A DNA stretch of 64,000 nucleotides from JAXHUM01 sp034189325. Its GTDB lineage: Bacteria; Desulfobacterota; DSM-4660; Desulfatiglandales; Desulfatiglandaceae. The number at the start of each line of letters is the position of its first letter. The stretch's first letter is position 1. Made by a program: the position numbers and the translations under genes. The notes under the pieces were generated by a model. That model was not told the DNA's origin, made no database searches, and saw nothing but the letters and a program-made list of their open reading frames with translations. Shown in pieces: positions 8,817 to 16,751 of the stretch. The stretch is from positions 1 to 64,000 of the forward strand of contig JAXHUM010000007.1 of NCBI GenBank assembly GCA_034189325.1, read 5' to 3'.

Positions 8817-10257
8817 GGGCCTGGGGAAAAACAACCTTCAACACCTTTCGGGTACCTGAGGTGATCTTACAACGATCGTCTATTCTGAGGCCGCAGATCC
8901 ATAGAGGCCTGTCCCGGCATGTCAGAATAGGGACCTGCTTCCTGCCCCTGGATGGGATCTTCCGATCTATAAAAAAATCCTTGAGCTTCTTATGCCCCTT
9001 CATGCCGAAAGGCACAAACCTATCCCCCGGCCGAACACTCCTTATCATCAATGGATAGGTCAGATCATCGGCATTCAAGAATGCCGTCCAGGGAGTAGCG
9101 CTCCGGCCGGGGAAAACGCCTTTGTCACATTCCTCAATGAGCACCGAGCACTGCAAGGCTTCCAAATAATAAGTGCCGGGGCCTTCCAGGAGATAAGAAA
9201 AAGCCTTAGGTTTCCATTTCAGAGGCCCATGGAACAGGAGTCGGTCGTACACCCTTTCAACGGTTATATCTCCTGGAAGATGGGCCATAGACTGGGGCCT
9301 TTTGCCTTGGGCCAGGCCCTGAATCGCCTCCAGATGCCTGAAACCTATCCGGCGAAGACTCCCTGCCGACGCCTGAACAGCCTTTCTGATCACCCTTCGC
9401 CTCAGAGCCTCATCGAGTTGCATAAAGCCGGCAAGGGGAATCTCAATGACCTCGCTATCACCCCCGGTCTCCCTCATCCAATCTTCTGCAGCCTTGTCAA
9501 GAAACTCACTCTCCCTTCTGACGACATCCGCCGTATGGCCCAGGATCTCAACAATACGCGGTTGGTAATCTTGTAAGTGGGGAAGAAGTGTATGGCGTAT
9601 CCTGTTTCGCAGATACCGCGTGTCACGGTTGGAAGGGTCTGTTATGTAGCGACATTCTCTCAGAGACAGGTAGGACTCTATTTCTCTACGTCCCGACTCT
9701 ATCAAAGGCCTTATAATTCTCCCTGCCCTCACGGGCGGTATTCCGGTAAGCCCCGACAGACCGCTCCCTCTCAGGAGCCTCATCAAGACGGTCTCGGCCT
9801 GATCGTCAAGATTGTGGCCCAAAGCAATTCTGGTCCCGGATACGCTCCGTCTCACATCTTCAAAAAATCGGTACCTGGCTCGCCTGGCTTGCTCCTCCAG
9901 CGATCCCTTTTGGGCGGTGATATCATATCCTGCCCTTGCCGTCTGAAAAGGGACCCCCAACGATAGGGCCAGGGCCTCTACGAACCGGGTCTCATCTTGA
10001 TCCTGATCAGGCCTGAGCCCATGGTCGAAGTGGGCGACGATAAGATCGATGTTGAAGTCGTTCTTAAGTTTGAACAATATGTCAAGGAGACAGACAGAGT
10101 CGGGGCCGCCGGAGACACCAACGACAACCCTGTCACCCGGTACGATCATGTCGTGTTTCAGGATCGTCTCCCTGACCTGGCTGATCATCTTGTTTATGTG
10201 GGGGATAAAAGCGGACAGTTTCGATTGACCGGACAAGTCTTTAGAAGAAGAATTCAT
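8800..10257 (-). CDS. tilS: tRNA(Ile)-lysidine synthase
   Basis: Up to 485 residues. It ligates lysine to C34 of tRNA-Ile(CAU), so that AUA is read as isoleucine. The ATP-binding P-loop SGGPDS is at residues 49-54, followed by VAHFDHGLRPDQD, ALGHNLDDQAETVLMRL and RNRIRHTLLPHL. A C-terminal TilS domain has DDLTYPLMIRSVRPGDRF. The ATG at 10257 overlaps the end of the ThiF-like gene by 17 bases. Met24 (10188) is an alternative start, but neither has a good ribosome site, so coupling to the upstream gene seems likely. Confidence 0.95.
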   Translation of the reverse strand: MNSSSKDLSGQSKLSAFIPHINKMISQVRETILKHDMIVPGDRVVVGVSGGPDSVCLLDILFKLKNDFNIDLIVAHFDHGLRPDQDQDETRFVEALALSLGVPFQTARAGYDITAQKGSLEEQARRARYRFFEDVRRSVSGTRIALGHNLDDQAETVLMRLLRGSGLSGLTGIPPVRAGRIIRPLIESGRREIESYLSLRECRYITDPSNRDTRYLRNRIRHTLLPHLQDYQPRIVEILGHTADVVRRESEFLDKAAEDWMRETGGDSEVIEIPLAGFMQLDEALRRRVIRKAVQASAGSLRRIGFRHLEAIQGLAQGKRPQSMAHLPGDITVERVYDRLLFHGPLKWKPKAFSYLLEGPGTYYLEALQCSVLIEECDKGVFPGRSATPWTAFLNADDLTYPLMIRSVRPGDRFVPFGMKGHKKLKDFFIDRKIPSRGRKQVPILTCRDRPLWICGLRIDDRCKITSGTRKVLKVVFPQAPKVDP

Positions 10258-11116
10258 TCGTGGCCCCGGTCTCCAAGTCGACGTGGAGCATCCTGTTTCT
10301 TAAAATGTTCCCACGATCGAGGATCACTTTGCATACCTCCATAACCTGAAGGCTGGCGATGAGTGCCGGTGTCGGCCCGGGAGTTCCAAGAAGGAGTTCC
10401 GGGCCTTTTCTGTTTTTTTGATCCGCCCCTTCACTTCCATAAAGTTGACGCAGTCCCGGATCCTCTGGAAAGATGGTCATCAAACGACCCTCAAAACCTG
10501 CTATGGCCCCATGAATCATAGGAATGCCTAGTTCTTTGGCAGCCTTTTCAAGGAGGAATCGGTCAGGAACGTTATCCAAGGCGTCTACCACCAGGTGACA
10601 CCCCTCCAACATCTTCCGCACATTTGACGGCTCTATCCTCTTCTGATGACAGGTGAGGACAACCGCAGGATTAATGCCCTGGACAACGGAAGCGACAATG
10701 CCTACCTTGGGACTTCCCAAGGCCTGGCAGGTGGAAAAGGCCTGCCTATTCAGGTTTGTCTCATCAAAGGCATCAGGATCCGCGATCACCAAGTGTCCTA
10801 TCCCTATCCTGGCAAGAAGCATGATAGTCTGCCCGCCAAGGCCTCCGGCGCCTACGACGCCCACCTTCGACTCTGCAAGTCTGAGTTGTTCCTCAAGGGA
10901 TATGGATTCCCAATTGCGAAGGTATCTGTAGGGATGGATACCCTTCGACAATGCCGCTTTGTAAACTTCACCGAGATGGCAGCCCAACTCCTCTGCGATC
11001 ACGAGGGCCTCTCTTTCGCACAAGGTCTCCACTTCACGCCCTGCCGGTTCTTCAACTCTCTCTGATCGTGAACAGACCGCCTGCTCCAAGCGGTCCTGGG
11101 TTTGGGAATTCATCAT
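10241..11116 (-). CDS. ThiF/MoeB/HesA family E1-like adenylyltransferase
   Basis: 291 residues. An unusual N-terminal extension of about 80 residues precedes the Rossmann nucleotide-binding core VGVVGAGGLGGQ. The ADPDAFDETNLNRQ segment (ATP and Arg finger region) and DALDNVPDRFLLEKAA follow. E1-like proteins adenylate the C-terminal glycine of a MoaD/ThiS ubiquitin-like partner. The usual CxxC zinc-binding pairs of MoeB/ThiF are absent. Two MoaD-like genes lie immediately upstream (2-base gap), and a tungsten-type aldehyde oxidoreductase is divergent. A role in tungsto- or molybdopterin cofactor maturation is therefore likely but inferred. Confidence 0.85.
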   Translation of the reverse strand: MMNSQTQDRLEQAVCSRSERVEEPAGREVETLCEREALVIAEELGCHLGEVYKAALSKGIHPYRYLRNWESISLEEQLRLAESKVGVVGAGGLGGQTIMLLARIGIGHLVIADPDAFDETNLNRQAFSTCQALGSPKVGIVASVVQGINPAVVLTCHQKRIEPSNVRKMLEGCHLVVDALDNVPDRFLLEKAAKELGIPMIHGAIAGFEGRLMTIFPEDPGLRQLYGSEGADQKNRKGPELLLGTPGPTPALIASLQVMEVCKVILDRGNILRNRMLHVDLETGATNEFFF

Positions 11117-11118
11117 TC

Positions 11119-11460
11119 TCAGGCCTTTCCGAGTTCCTTTGATTCCCTCAGCGCCCGCTCTCTGTTCTCTCTTGCCATACCGAGAAACACTCGATAAGGA
11201 CCGGGCGTGCCATAGGGAAAAAATGCCACACGATCACCGGGAAAGAGACGATCGTGAATATTGATGACACGGCCGTTGCGAAAAACCGCCTCGATCTTCT
11301 CTACCGGTATGCCGAGTGTCGAGGCCATATGATAGCCTGTCTCCCCTGAGGGAGAGACCTCCTTGTCAACACGATAGGGAAGATTCTGTTCGTCCATATA
11401 CGATCTCAATCGACCGAATATGCCGATGCTCACATGTTTCGCTTTAGTGCTCTCTTTCAT
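11119..11460 (-). CDS. MoaD/ThiS-like protein with C-terminal extension lacking the Gly-Gly end
   Basis: 113 residues from the ATG at 11460, which has a strong GGAGG site. The middle (EKIEAVFRNGRVIN...GDRVAFFPYGTPGP) matches the beta-grasp end of MoaD/ThiS proteins. Where those proteins stop with Gly-Gly, this one reads YGTPGP and continues about 28 residues in a charged tail (ARENRERALRESKELGKA). It cannot be used as a sulfur carrier in the usual way unless it is processed. The start lies one base from the stop of the preceding MoaD-like gene and the stop two bases from the ThiF-like gene, so the three form one operon. Confidence 0.75.
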   Translation of the reverse strand: MKESTKAKHVSIGIFGRLRSYMDEQNLPYRVDKEVSPSGETGYHMASTLGIPVEKIEAVFRNGRVINIHDRLFPGDRVAFFPYGTPGPYRVFLGMARENRERALRESKELGKA

Positions 11461-11461
11461 C

Positions 11462-11701
11462 TCAACCTCCCCCGATAGGAGGGAACAATGCCACCCTTTC
11501 ATCCCCTTGAAGCCGGTAGTCAAGGGATTGATTTCTACCATTGACCATGACTATCTTGATATCATCAACAGGAATATTGAGTTCCTTACAGACATCCGCA
11601 ACCGTGGTCCCTTTGGCAACGTACAATTCAATGCCATGCATGGGACTGTAGCCGGAGATTAATTGTCGTAATGCGGAACTCACAAAAACTCGCAAGGGCA
11701 T
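11462..11701 (-). CDS. MoaD/ThiS family ubiquitin-like sulfur carrier
   Basis: About 79 residues from the ATG at 11701 (GTG at 11713 also possible). Beta-grasp sulfur carrier that ends in FPPIGGG, the exposed glycine tail that is adenylated and thiocarboxylated by an E1-like partner. VNGRNQSLDYRLQGDERVAL is the conserved MoaD segment. It supplies sulfur for the pterin dithiolene of molybdenum or tungsten cofactor. It is first in an operon with a second, tail-altered MoaD-like protein and a ThiF-like protein, divergent from the aldehyde oxidoreductase. Confidence 0.85.
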   Translation of the reverse strand: MPLRVFVSSALRQLISGYSPMHGIELYVAKGTTVADVCKELNIPVDDIKIVMVNGRNQSLDYRLQGDERVALFPPIGGG

Positions 11702-11713
11702 TGTCCCGCTCAC

Positions 11714-12163
11714 CTCACTTTAATGATCAAGGGACAGATCGCACACTTGGCCGTTAAAATCTCATGACGATGTGAATATCGCGCCAACCCTGTGTGGTGA
11801 CCTGACACGGCACCATCATCTGACCGGATAAATCTGTTACAACCCATGAGAGGACCAATAGGCGATCGGCAAGGCATTTCACCTCATTATTGTTATTTAC
11901 CCCAACAAAGTCAACGTGATAAAAGCGGATGGAATTCTCCGAGCCGATCATCGATCCTAAGGATAGGACCTATGAATATCCTGCTTTATACGATCCAGGC
12001 CGGCTTTTCTTACACTCTTATCCGAAGCCTGGTCGCTTCCATCCACGTGAGCGGCCGTCGAGGGGTCTGAAAGGCATGATGATCTTTATTTTCTTGATTT
12101 TCCGATTATAGTCTGCCACATAGTAGGAGTGATGTTGAGCAAACCTTAACAAAGGAGGTTATC
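11714..12163. other. Divergent intergenic region between the MoaD-like operon and aor
   Basis: About 450 bases without a convincing gene on either strand. Short open frames here lack ribosome sites and family features. It should hold the divergent promoters, but no clear -35/-10 pair was found. A pair CCAGGC (11995-12000) and GCCTGG (12027-12032) could form a small hairpin. I could not match the region to the molybdenum/tungsten cofactor riboswitch consensus. A strong AAAGGAGG ribosome site precedes aor. Confidence 0.5.
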
Positions 12164-13894
12164 ATGTCCAAGATCCTGAGAGTCAATATGTCTGATGGTT
12201 CAATAAAAACCGAAGATATCCCCAAAACCTTCCAGGGTCTCGGGGGGAGAGGCCTCTGTTCCGCGATTATCTCTGATGAGGTTGATCCGACCTGCTCGGC
12301 CATAGGGCCTAACAACAAACTCGTTTTTGCACCTGGACTCCTTGGGGGCACAAACTGTGCCAACTCCGGACGTATCTCCGTTGGAGGAAAGAGCCCCTTG
12401 ACCGGCACTATCAAAGAGGCCAATTCAGGTGGTCAGGCGGGTCAGTATTTTGCGAAACTGGGAATATCCGCCCTGATCATCGAGGGTTTCCCTCAGAACG
12501 GGAACCTATACAAGCTGCATATCACCAACGAGGCGTGCACATTGTCTCCTGCCGACGAGCTGAGCGGTCTCGGCAATTATGACACTGTCGACAAACTGAA
12601 ACAGGAGTACGGCGACAAGGTTGGCTTCGTTACGATCGGTCAGGCGGGCGAGTGGAAACTTGCCGCCTCAAGCATAGCCTTTACCGATAGGGAACTTCGG
12701 CCCACTCGGCACGCAGGTCGCGGCGGACTGGGCGCTGTCATGGGTTCCAAAGGGCTCAAAGCGATCGTTATTGATCCTGCAGGAGGAGCCTTAGCCCCCA
12801 TCGTCGATAGAGATGCCTTTAAGGATGCTGCCAAGCGATTTGCAAAGGCCCTGAGCGAACACCCCGTGACAAGCGGAGGCCTGCCTACCTATGGGACCGA
12901 TGTACTCATCAACATCATCAATGAGGCCGGGGCTCTCCCTACCCGAAATTTTCGCTTTGGTCGCTTTGAACAGGCGGACAAGGTCGGTGGTGAAAGTCTC
13001 AACAAGATAACAGTAGAGCGTGAGGGAAATCCAACCCATGGGTGCATGTCGGGCTGCGTCATTCGTTGCTCGGGCATATTTCTTGACGCAAACGGTGGGT
13101 ATGTTTCCAAGTGGCCTGAATATGAGACGGTCTGGGCCTTAGGCCCCAACTGCGAGATCGATGACCTGGACGCCATTGCCCGTATGGATCGCGCCTGTGA
13201 CGACATAGGCCTTGACACGATCGAGACTGGAAACGCGATCGCCGTTGCCATGGAGGGCGGCGTCAAGTCCTTCGGAGATGCCCCCGGTGCCGAGGAACTC
13301 CTGGCGGAGATAGGCAAAGGAACCCCGCTGGGCAGAATCTTAGGCTCAGGCGCAGGGCTTGTTGGTAAGACCTTCGGAGTCAGACGGGTTCCTGTGGTAA
13401 AAAATCAGGCAATGCCGGCCTATGACCCACGCTCCGTGAAGGGCGTCGGCGTGACCTATGCCACTTCTCCGATGGGTGCTGATCACACGGCAGGATATGC
13501 CGTAGCAACCAATGTCATGCAGGTCGGCGGCTCTCTCGATCCCTTGAAGGCTGAGGGACAGGTCGAATTATCACGGGACTTTCAAGTCTCCACGGCGGCC
13601 ATTGACTCTGCCGGCCTCTGCCTTTTCGTGGCCTTCCCGGTCCTGGACAACCCGGAGGCATTAACGGCCATTGTGGACATGTTGAACGCCAAATATGGAT
13701 TATCTCTCACGGTGGACGATGTTGGTGCTTTAGGTCAACGAGTCCTCAAGATGGAGAGGGACTTCAACAAAAGGGCGGGCTTTACTCCGGCTGATGACCG
13801 TCTCCCTGAGTTCTTCATGCTCGAACAACTTCCGCCTCACAACACGACATTCGATATCCCCGACAAAGAACTTGATTCTCTCTTTGACTTCTGA
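12164..13894 (+). CDS. aor: Aldehyde ferredoxin oxidoreductase (tungsten-type)
   Basis: 576 residues, close to the usual size of about 600. It oxidises aldehydes to acids with ferredoxin as acceptor, using a tungsto-bispterin and one 4Fe-4S cluster. The N-terminal domain has the pterin-binding GRISVGGKSPLTGTIKEANS and HAGRGGLGAVMGSKGLKA. The cluster motif CMSGCVIRC is near residues 295-303, with the distal Cys in AGLCLF near residue 485. ATSPMGADHTAGYA near residue 430 is a conserved cofactor-side segment. The RBS is AAAGGAGG. Paralogues with other substrates (formaldehyde or glyceraldehyde-phosphate enzymes) are possible; the precise substrate is unknown. Confidence 0.93.
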   Translation: MSKILRVNMSDGSIKTEDIPKTFQGLGGRGLCSAIISDEVDPTCSAIGPNNKLVFAPGLLGGTNCANSGRISVGGKSPLTGTIKEANSGGQAGQYFAKLGISALIIEGFPQNGNLYKLHITNEACTLSPADELSGLGNYDTVDKLKQEYGDKVGFVTIGQAGEWKLAASSIAFTDRELRPTRHAGRGGLGAVMGSKGLKAIVIDPAGGALAPIVDRDAFKDAAKRFAKALSEHPVTSGGLPTYGTDVLINIINEAGALPTRNFRFGRFEQADKVGGESLNKITVEREGNPTHGCMSGCVIRCSGIFLDANGGYVSKWPEYETVWALGPNCEIDDLDAIARMDRACDDIGLDTIETGNAIAVAMEGGVKSFGDAPGAEELLAEIGKGTPLGRILGSGAGLVGKTFGVRRVPVVKNQAMPAYDPRSVKGVGVTYATSPMGADHTAGYAVATNVMQVGGSLDPLKAEGQVELSRDFQVSTAAIDSAGLCLFVAFPVLDNPEALTAIVDMLNAKYGLSLTVDDVGALGQRVLKMERDFNKRAGFTPADDRLPEFFMLEQLPPHNTTFDIPDKELDSLFDF

Positions 13895-14201
13895 GGAGGG
13901 CAACGCGTGAGATTTCCTCCACCCTCCATGAACACGGGGGTTCAAAGGAACAGCACCCGACACATGGAGGGAGGAGAACCATGCATACCCCATCATTCCC
14001 CGCGCTTTCTCAAAACCGATGATGATTCGCTCTGACAGCAGAGTCGGCTCTCCATAATGCTCCCTATTCTTATAGGGCCGTTTAATGTTTCAATCGCTCA
14101 AAATAATAGCATCCTTATAGACTTCAATCTCCCTTGTTTAGACAACAATCACTTATGCTCATAGTTTCGTATTAATTTTCCATTAACAAGCAGATATTTG
14201 C
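13895..14201. other. Non-coding stretch downstream of aor with a structured element
   Basis: About 300 AT-rich bases without a supported gene. A nested hairpin at 13922-13971 has outer stem CCCTCCATG/CATGGAGGG and inner pairs CGGG/CCCG and GTTC/GAAC. No T-run follows, so it is not a typical intrinsic terminator. Just after it, a GGAGGAG ribosome-like site precedes a possible 13-codon frame at 13981-14022. I do not call that frame a gene. Confidence 0.45.
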
Positions 14202-14230
14202 TTGACTTGTGTTTGGTTATTACTTATTGT
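14202..14230 (+). promoter_or_regulatory. Promoter of the histone H1-like gene
   Basis: TTGACT at 14202-14207, a 17-base spacer, then TATTGT at 14225-14230. It lies in AT-rich DNA 46 bases upstream of the start codon. Spacing and sequence fit sigma-70. Confidence 0.55.
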
Positions 14231-14276
14231 CACTCCTCAATACTACTTTTAATAGTCTTAGATGAAAGGAGGATGT

Positions 14277-14549
14277 ATGGCGAGCGTCAAACAAATTCAG
14301 TTTAGGTTACGGCTTGCGAAAAAAACATTAACAAGGGCGACCAAAGAGGTCACGGCTACAAAGGCCCGGGTCAAAAAGTTGGAGAGCCAACTGACAAAGG
14401 CAAAGGCTGCGGAAAAAAAGGCACAGGCCAAAAAGAAACCGGCTGCCAAAAAGAAACCTGTAGCAAAGAAGAAACCTGTGGCAAAGAAGAAACCTGTAGC
14501 AAAGAAGAAAACGGCAGCGAGAAAGAAGCCGGCGCCAAAGGCGGAATAA
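14277..14549 (+). CDS. Lysine/alanine/proline-rich histone H1-like protein
   Basis: 90 residues from the ATG at 14277, which has AAAGGAGG just upstream. The first 50 residues form a basic, coiled-coil-like helix (TKARVKKLESQLTKAKAAEKK). The rest is a low-complexity tail of repeated KKKPVA units, resembling the C-terminal domain of eukaryotic H1 and bacterial Hc1-like nucleoid proteins. Such tails neutralise and condense DNA. The tail is encoded by a tandem repeat of about 18 bases (14445-14515), which could change copy number. It has its own promoter and no operon partner. Confidence 0.75.
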   Translation: MASVKQIQFRLRLAKKTLTRATKEVTATKARVKKLESQLTKAKAAEKKAQAKKKPAAKKKPVAKKKPVAKKKPVAKKKTAARKKPAPKAE

Positions 14550-14818
14550 CCTGTCTTGCTTACATGCGGATGGTCAAAGCAATCCCTCTTGCAGGGGTTC
14601 AGGAGAGACCTGTTTTCATCCATACCCTTTTAGCAGGCAGTCAGAGAATACCCCTGTTCCTAGGCTGTTCGTCGTACATAGAAGTATCCTCGAATATCAG
14701 TTCATTACGTGTAGGCTTTTCTCCTATTCCTCGATGATTTACACTGCCATTCTCGGACGACCTCTTAGGCTCTTAGGCTCCACGGGAAGGCGGTAATTGA
14801 CATACCCACAAAGGGTAA

Positions 14819-14852
14819 GGGAGAAGATCCTCGACCAAGAGGATCTTCTCCC
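14819..14852 (-). terminator. Strong hairpin downstream of the Mut7-C gene
   Basis: A perfect 14-base-pair stem (GGGAGAAGATCCTC with its inverse) with a 6-base loop GACCAA. It begins nine bases past the stop of the minus-strand Mut7-C gene. The following T-run is weak (TTACCCTTT), so it may act as a terminator or as an mRNA-stabilising end. Confidence 0.6.
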
Positions 14853-14860
14853 TCTGCGCT

Positions 14861-15316
14861 TTAGAAGCCGAAACCCCACTCCTTAAGTTTGACAAGCATC
14901 CTTGATCGGTGGCTCCCCGGCCAATAATAGCGACCGCATTCATGGCAGGCCTTGATCGTTGTGATATTGTGATAGAATACATATTCAGGCACATTCTCCT
15001 GCACTTCTTCTTTTTTTTTCTCTTCAAGGAGGGTATTGCAGATCAGGCACCTCGTGAACCAATTCGATCTGGGAGACTGAATCGGCAGATTCTTTTTGAG
15101 TTCCGCCAGTTGTTTTTCTACCTTATTCGAATGAAGGAGCACGACATGATGATAATGCCCTGATCTTGTCCTGTTTCGAGTAAGGAAATAGGAACGTCCT
15201 TTCATAAGCAGCTCGATATCGCCCGGCCCATAAAAAGACTGGTAATGGGTGTCATGACCCATAACCCTGAGCCACTTAGCCAATTTGCCCAGCATTGAAT
15301 CTACTACAAGTTTCAC
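14861..15316 (-). CDS. Mut7-C RNase domain protein with zinc ribbon
   Basis: About 151 residues from a GTG at 15316 (AAGGA upstream). The N-terminal PIN-like Mut7-C fold is seen in VDSMLGKLAKWLRVMGHDT and in SYFLTRNR, with acidic residues at conserved places. The C-terminal zinc ribbon has RCLICN and CHECGRYYWPGSHR. The family is annotated as probable RNase. The biological role is unknown in bacteria and no antitoxin-like neighbour is seen. The reading frame is open much further upstream, but those residues have no family similarity and would overlap murA. Confidence 0.8.
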   Translation of the reverse strand: MKLVVDSMLGKLAKWLRVMGHDTHYQSFYGPGDIELLMKGRSYFLTRNRTRSGHYHHVVLLHSNKVEKQLAELKKNLPIQSPRSNWFTRCLICNTLLEEKKKEEVQENVPEYVFYHNITTIKACHECGRYYWPGSHRSRMLVKLKEWGFGF

Positions 15317-15494
15317 TTCGATGCCGTTTCCTTGCAAGAGGTTAAGTCTTGATCTTTGTTCTTTACAAGAAAATGACGGAACTGTTAAGCTAAATTGAGA
15401 TAGAATGTCAGGAGGATGAGCCATAACTTGACGCAAGTATCGGCCCCTGGACTTTTTAACACATTTCAGTAAACCTTTCAGACCCGACGATATT

Positions 15495-16751
15495 ATGGAT
15501 AAAATGGTGATTGAGGGCGGTAGGCCCTTAAAAGGATCAGTGAAAGTGAGCGGCGCGAAAAATGCCGCCCTTCCCATTATTTCGGCCTGTCTTCTCATGG
15601 AAGGCCCTCATCGATTGAAAAACATTCCTCGTCTCAAAGACGTTGAAACTCTGAAACAGATTATGTCGGAATTGGGAGTCCGGTTCAGAGATGAGGGAGA
15701 CATCCTTGACGTAAACGCAGATAATATTGTGAGACACGAGACCTCTTATGATCTTGTCAAGACCATGAGGGCATCAATCCTATTGTTGGGTCCTTTGCTG
15801 GCTCGCTGCGGCAGGGCGAGGATCTCCCTCCCGGGAGGGTGTGCCATCGGGGCCAGGCCCGTGAATCTCCATTTGAAGGCCCTCGTTGCCATGGGCGCTG
15901 AACTCACTCTCGACCATGGTTATATCAACGGCAGGGTCGGCCGGCTCAAAGGGGCTGATATTTTCTTTGACATACAGACGGTAACGGGGACAGAAAATAT
16001 CATGATGGCGGCGGTTACGGCCGAAGGAAAGACCGTTCTGAAAAACGCCGCCAAGGAACCTGAAATCAAAGATCTGGCCGATATGTTACGCAACATGGGT
16101 GCTGACATAGAGGGTGACGGTACGGATACTATCGTCATTCACGGGGTTAAGACGCTACGGCCCGCCACCCACACCGTCATAAACGACAGGATAGAAGCTG
16201 GGACTTTCATGATAGCGGCCGCAATGACAAAAGGTGACATCGTCATTGATGGTTGCCGTCCGGAACATCTTGGGGCCCTCATTGAAAAGTTGAAGTCTAT
16301 CGGCACCCACATACAAATCGATGCCGACACTGTCTCCGTCAAGGGCCCCGATATTATCCAGAGCACTGACATAAAGACCTCTGCTTTTCCAGGATTCCCT
16401 TCAGACCTCCAGGCACAGTTTATGGCCCTTATGTGCATCGCAGACGGCTGGAGCATGATTAGAGAAACCATATTTGAGAATAGATTCATTCATGTCAGCG
16501 AACTCAAGAGGATGGGGGCCGACATCGAAATCAACGGAAATCAGGCCCTTGTGAAAGGAAAAGCCAATCTCTATTCAGCCCCGGTTATGGCCACAGATTT
16601 ACGGGCCAGCGCCTCTTTAATCCTGGCCGGACTCGTGGCGGAGGGGGATAGGACCGAGGTCCATCGTATTTACCATCTGGACAGGGGGTATGAGGCCCTT
16701 GAAGAAAAATTCAGGATCCTCGGTGCCAACATCTGGAGGGAAAGCATCTAG
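15495..16751 (+). CDS. murA: UDP-N-acetylglucosamine 1-carboxyvinyltransferase
   Basis: 418 residues, full length. First committed step of peptidoglycan synthesis: transfers enolpyruvate from PEP to UDP-GlcNAc in the cytoplasm. Lys22 in SGAKNAALP and the catalytic Cys116 in LPGGCAIGARPVNLH are intact, so the enzyme should be sensitive to fosfomycin. Met4 is an alternative start. No strong ribosome site is visible. comEC overlaps its end. Confidence 0.97.
   Translation: MDKMVIEGGRPLKGSVKVSGAKNAALPIISACLLMEGPHRLKNIPRLKDVETLKQIMSELGVRFRDEGDILDVNADNIVRHETSYDLVKTMRASILLLGPLLARCGRARISLPGGCAIGARPVNLHLKALVAMGAELTLDHGYINGRVGRLKGADIFFDIQTVTGTENIMMAAVTAEGKTVLKNAAKEPEIKDLADMLRNMGADIEGDGTDTIVIHGVKTLRPATHTVINDRIEAGTFMIAAAMTKGDIVIDGCRPEHLGALIEKLKSIGTHIQIDADTVSVKGPDIIQSTDIKTSAFPGFPSDLQAQFMALMCIADGWSMIRETIFENRFIHVSELKRMGADIEINGNQALVKGKANLYSAPVMATDLRASASLILAGLVAEGDRTEVHRIYHLDRGYEALEEKFRILGANIWRESI

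Noticed and set aside
11714..12163. Possible molybdenum/tungsten cofactor riboswitch ahead of aor
   Set aside because: No match to the conserved core could be made by eye; only a small unrelated hairpin was found.
14445..14515. Tandem repeat considered as a CRISPR or microsatellite array
   Set aside because: The units are contiguous, in frame and encode the KKKPVA tail; there are no spacers.
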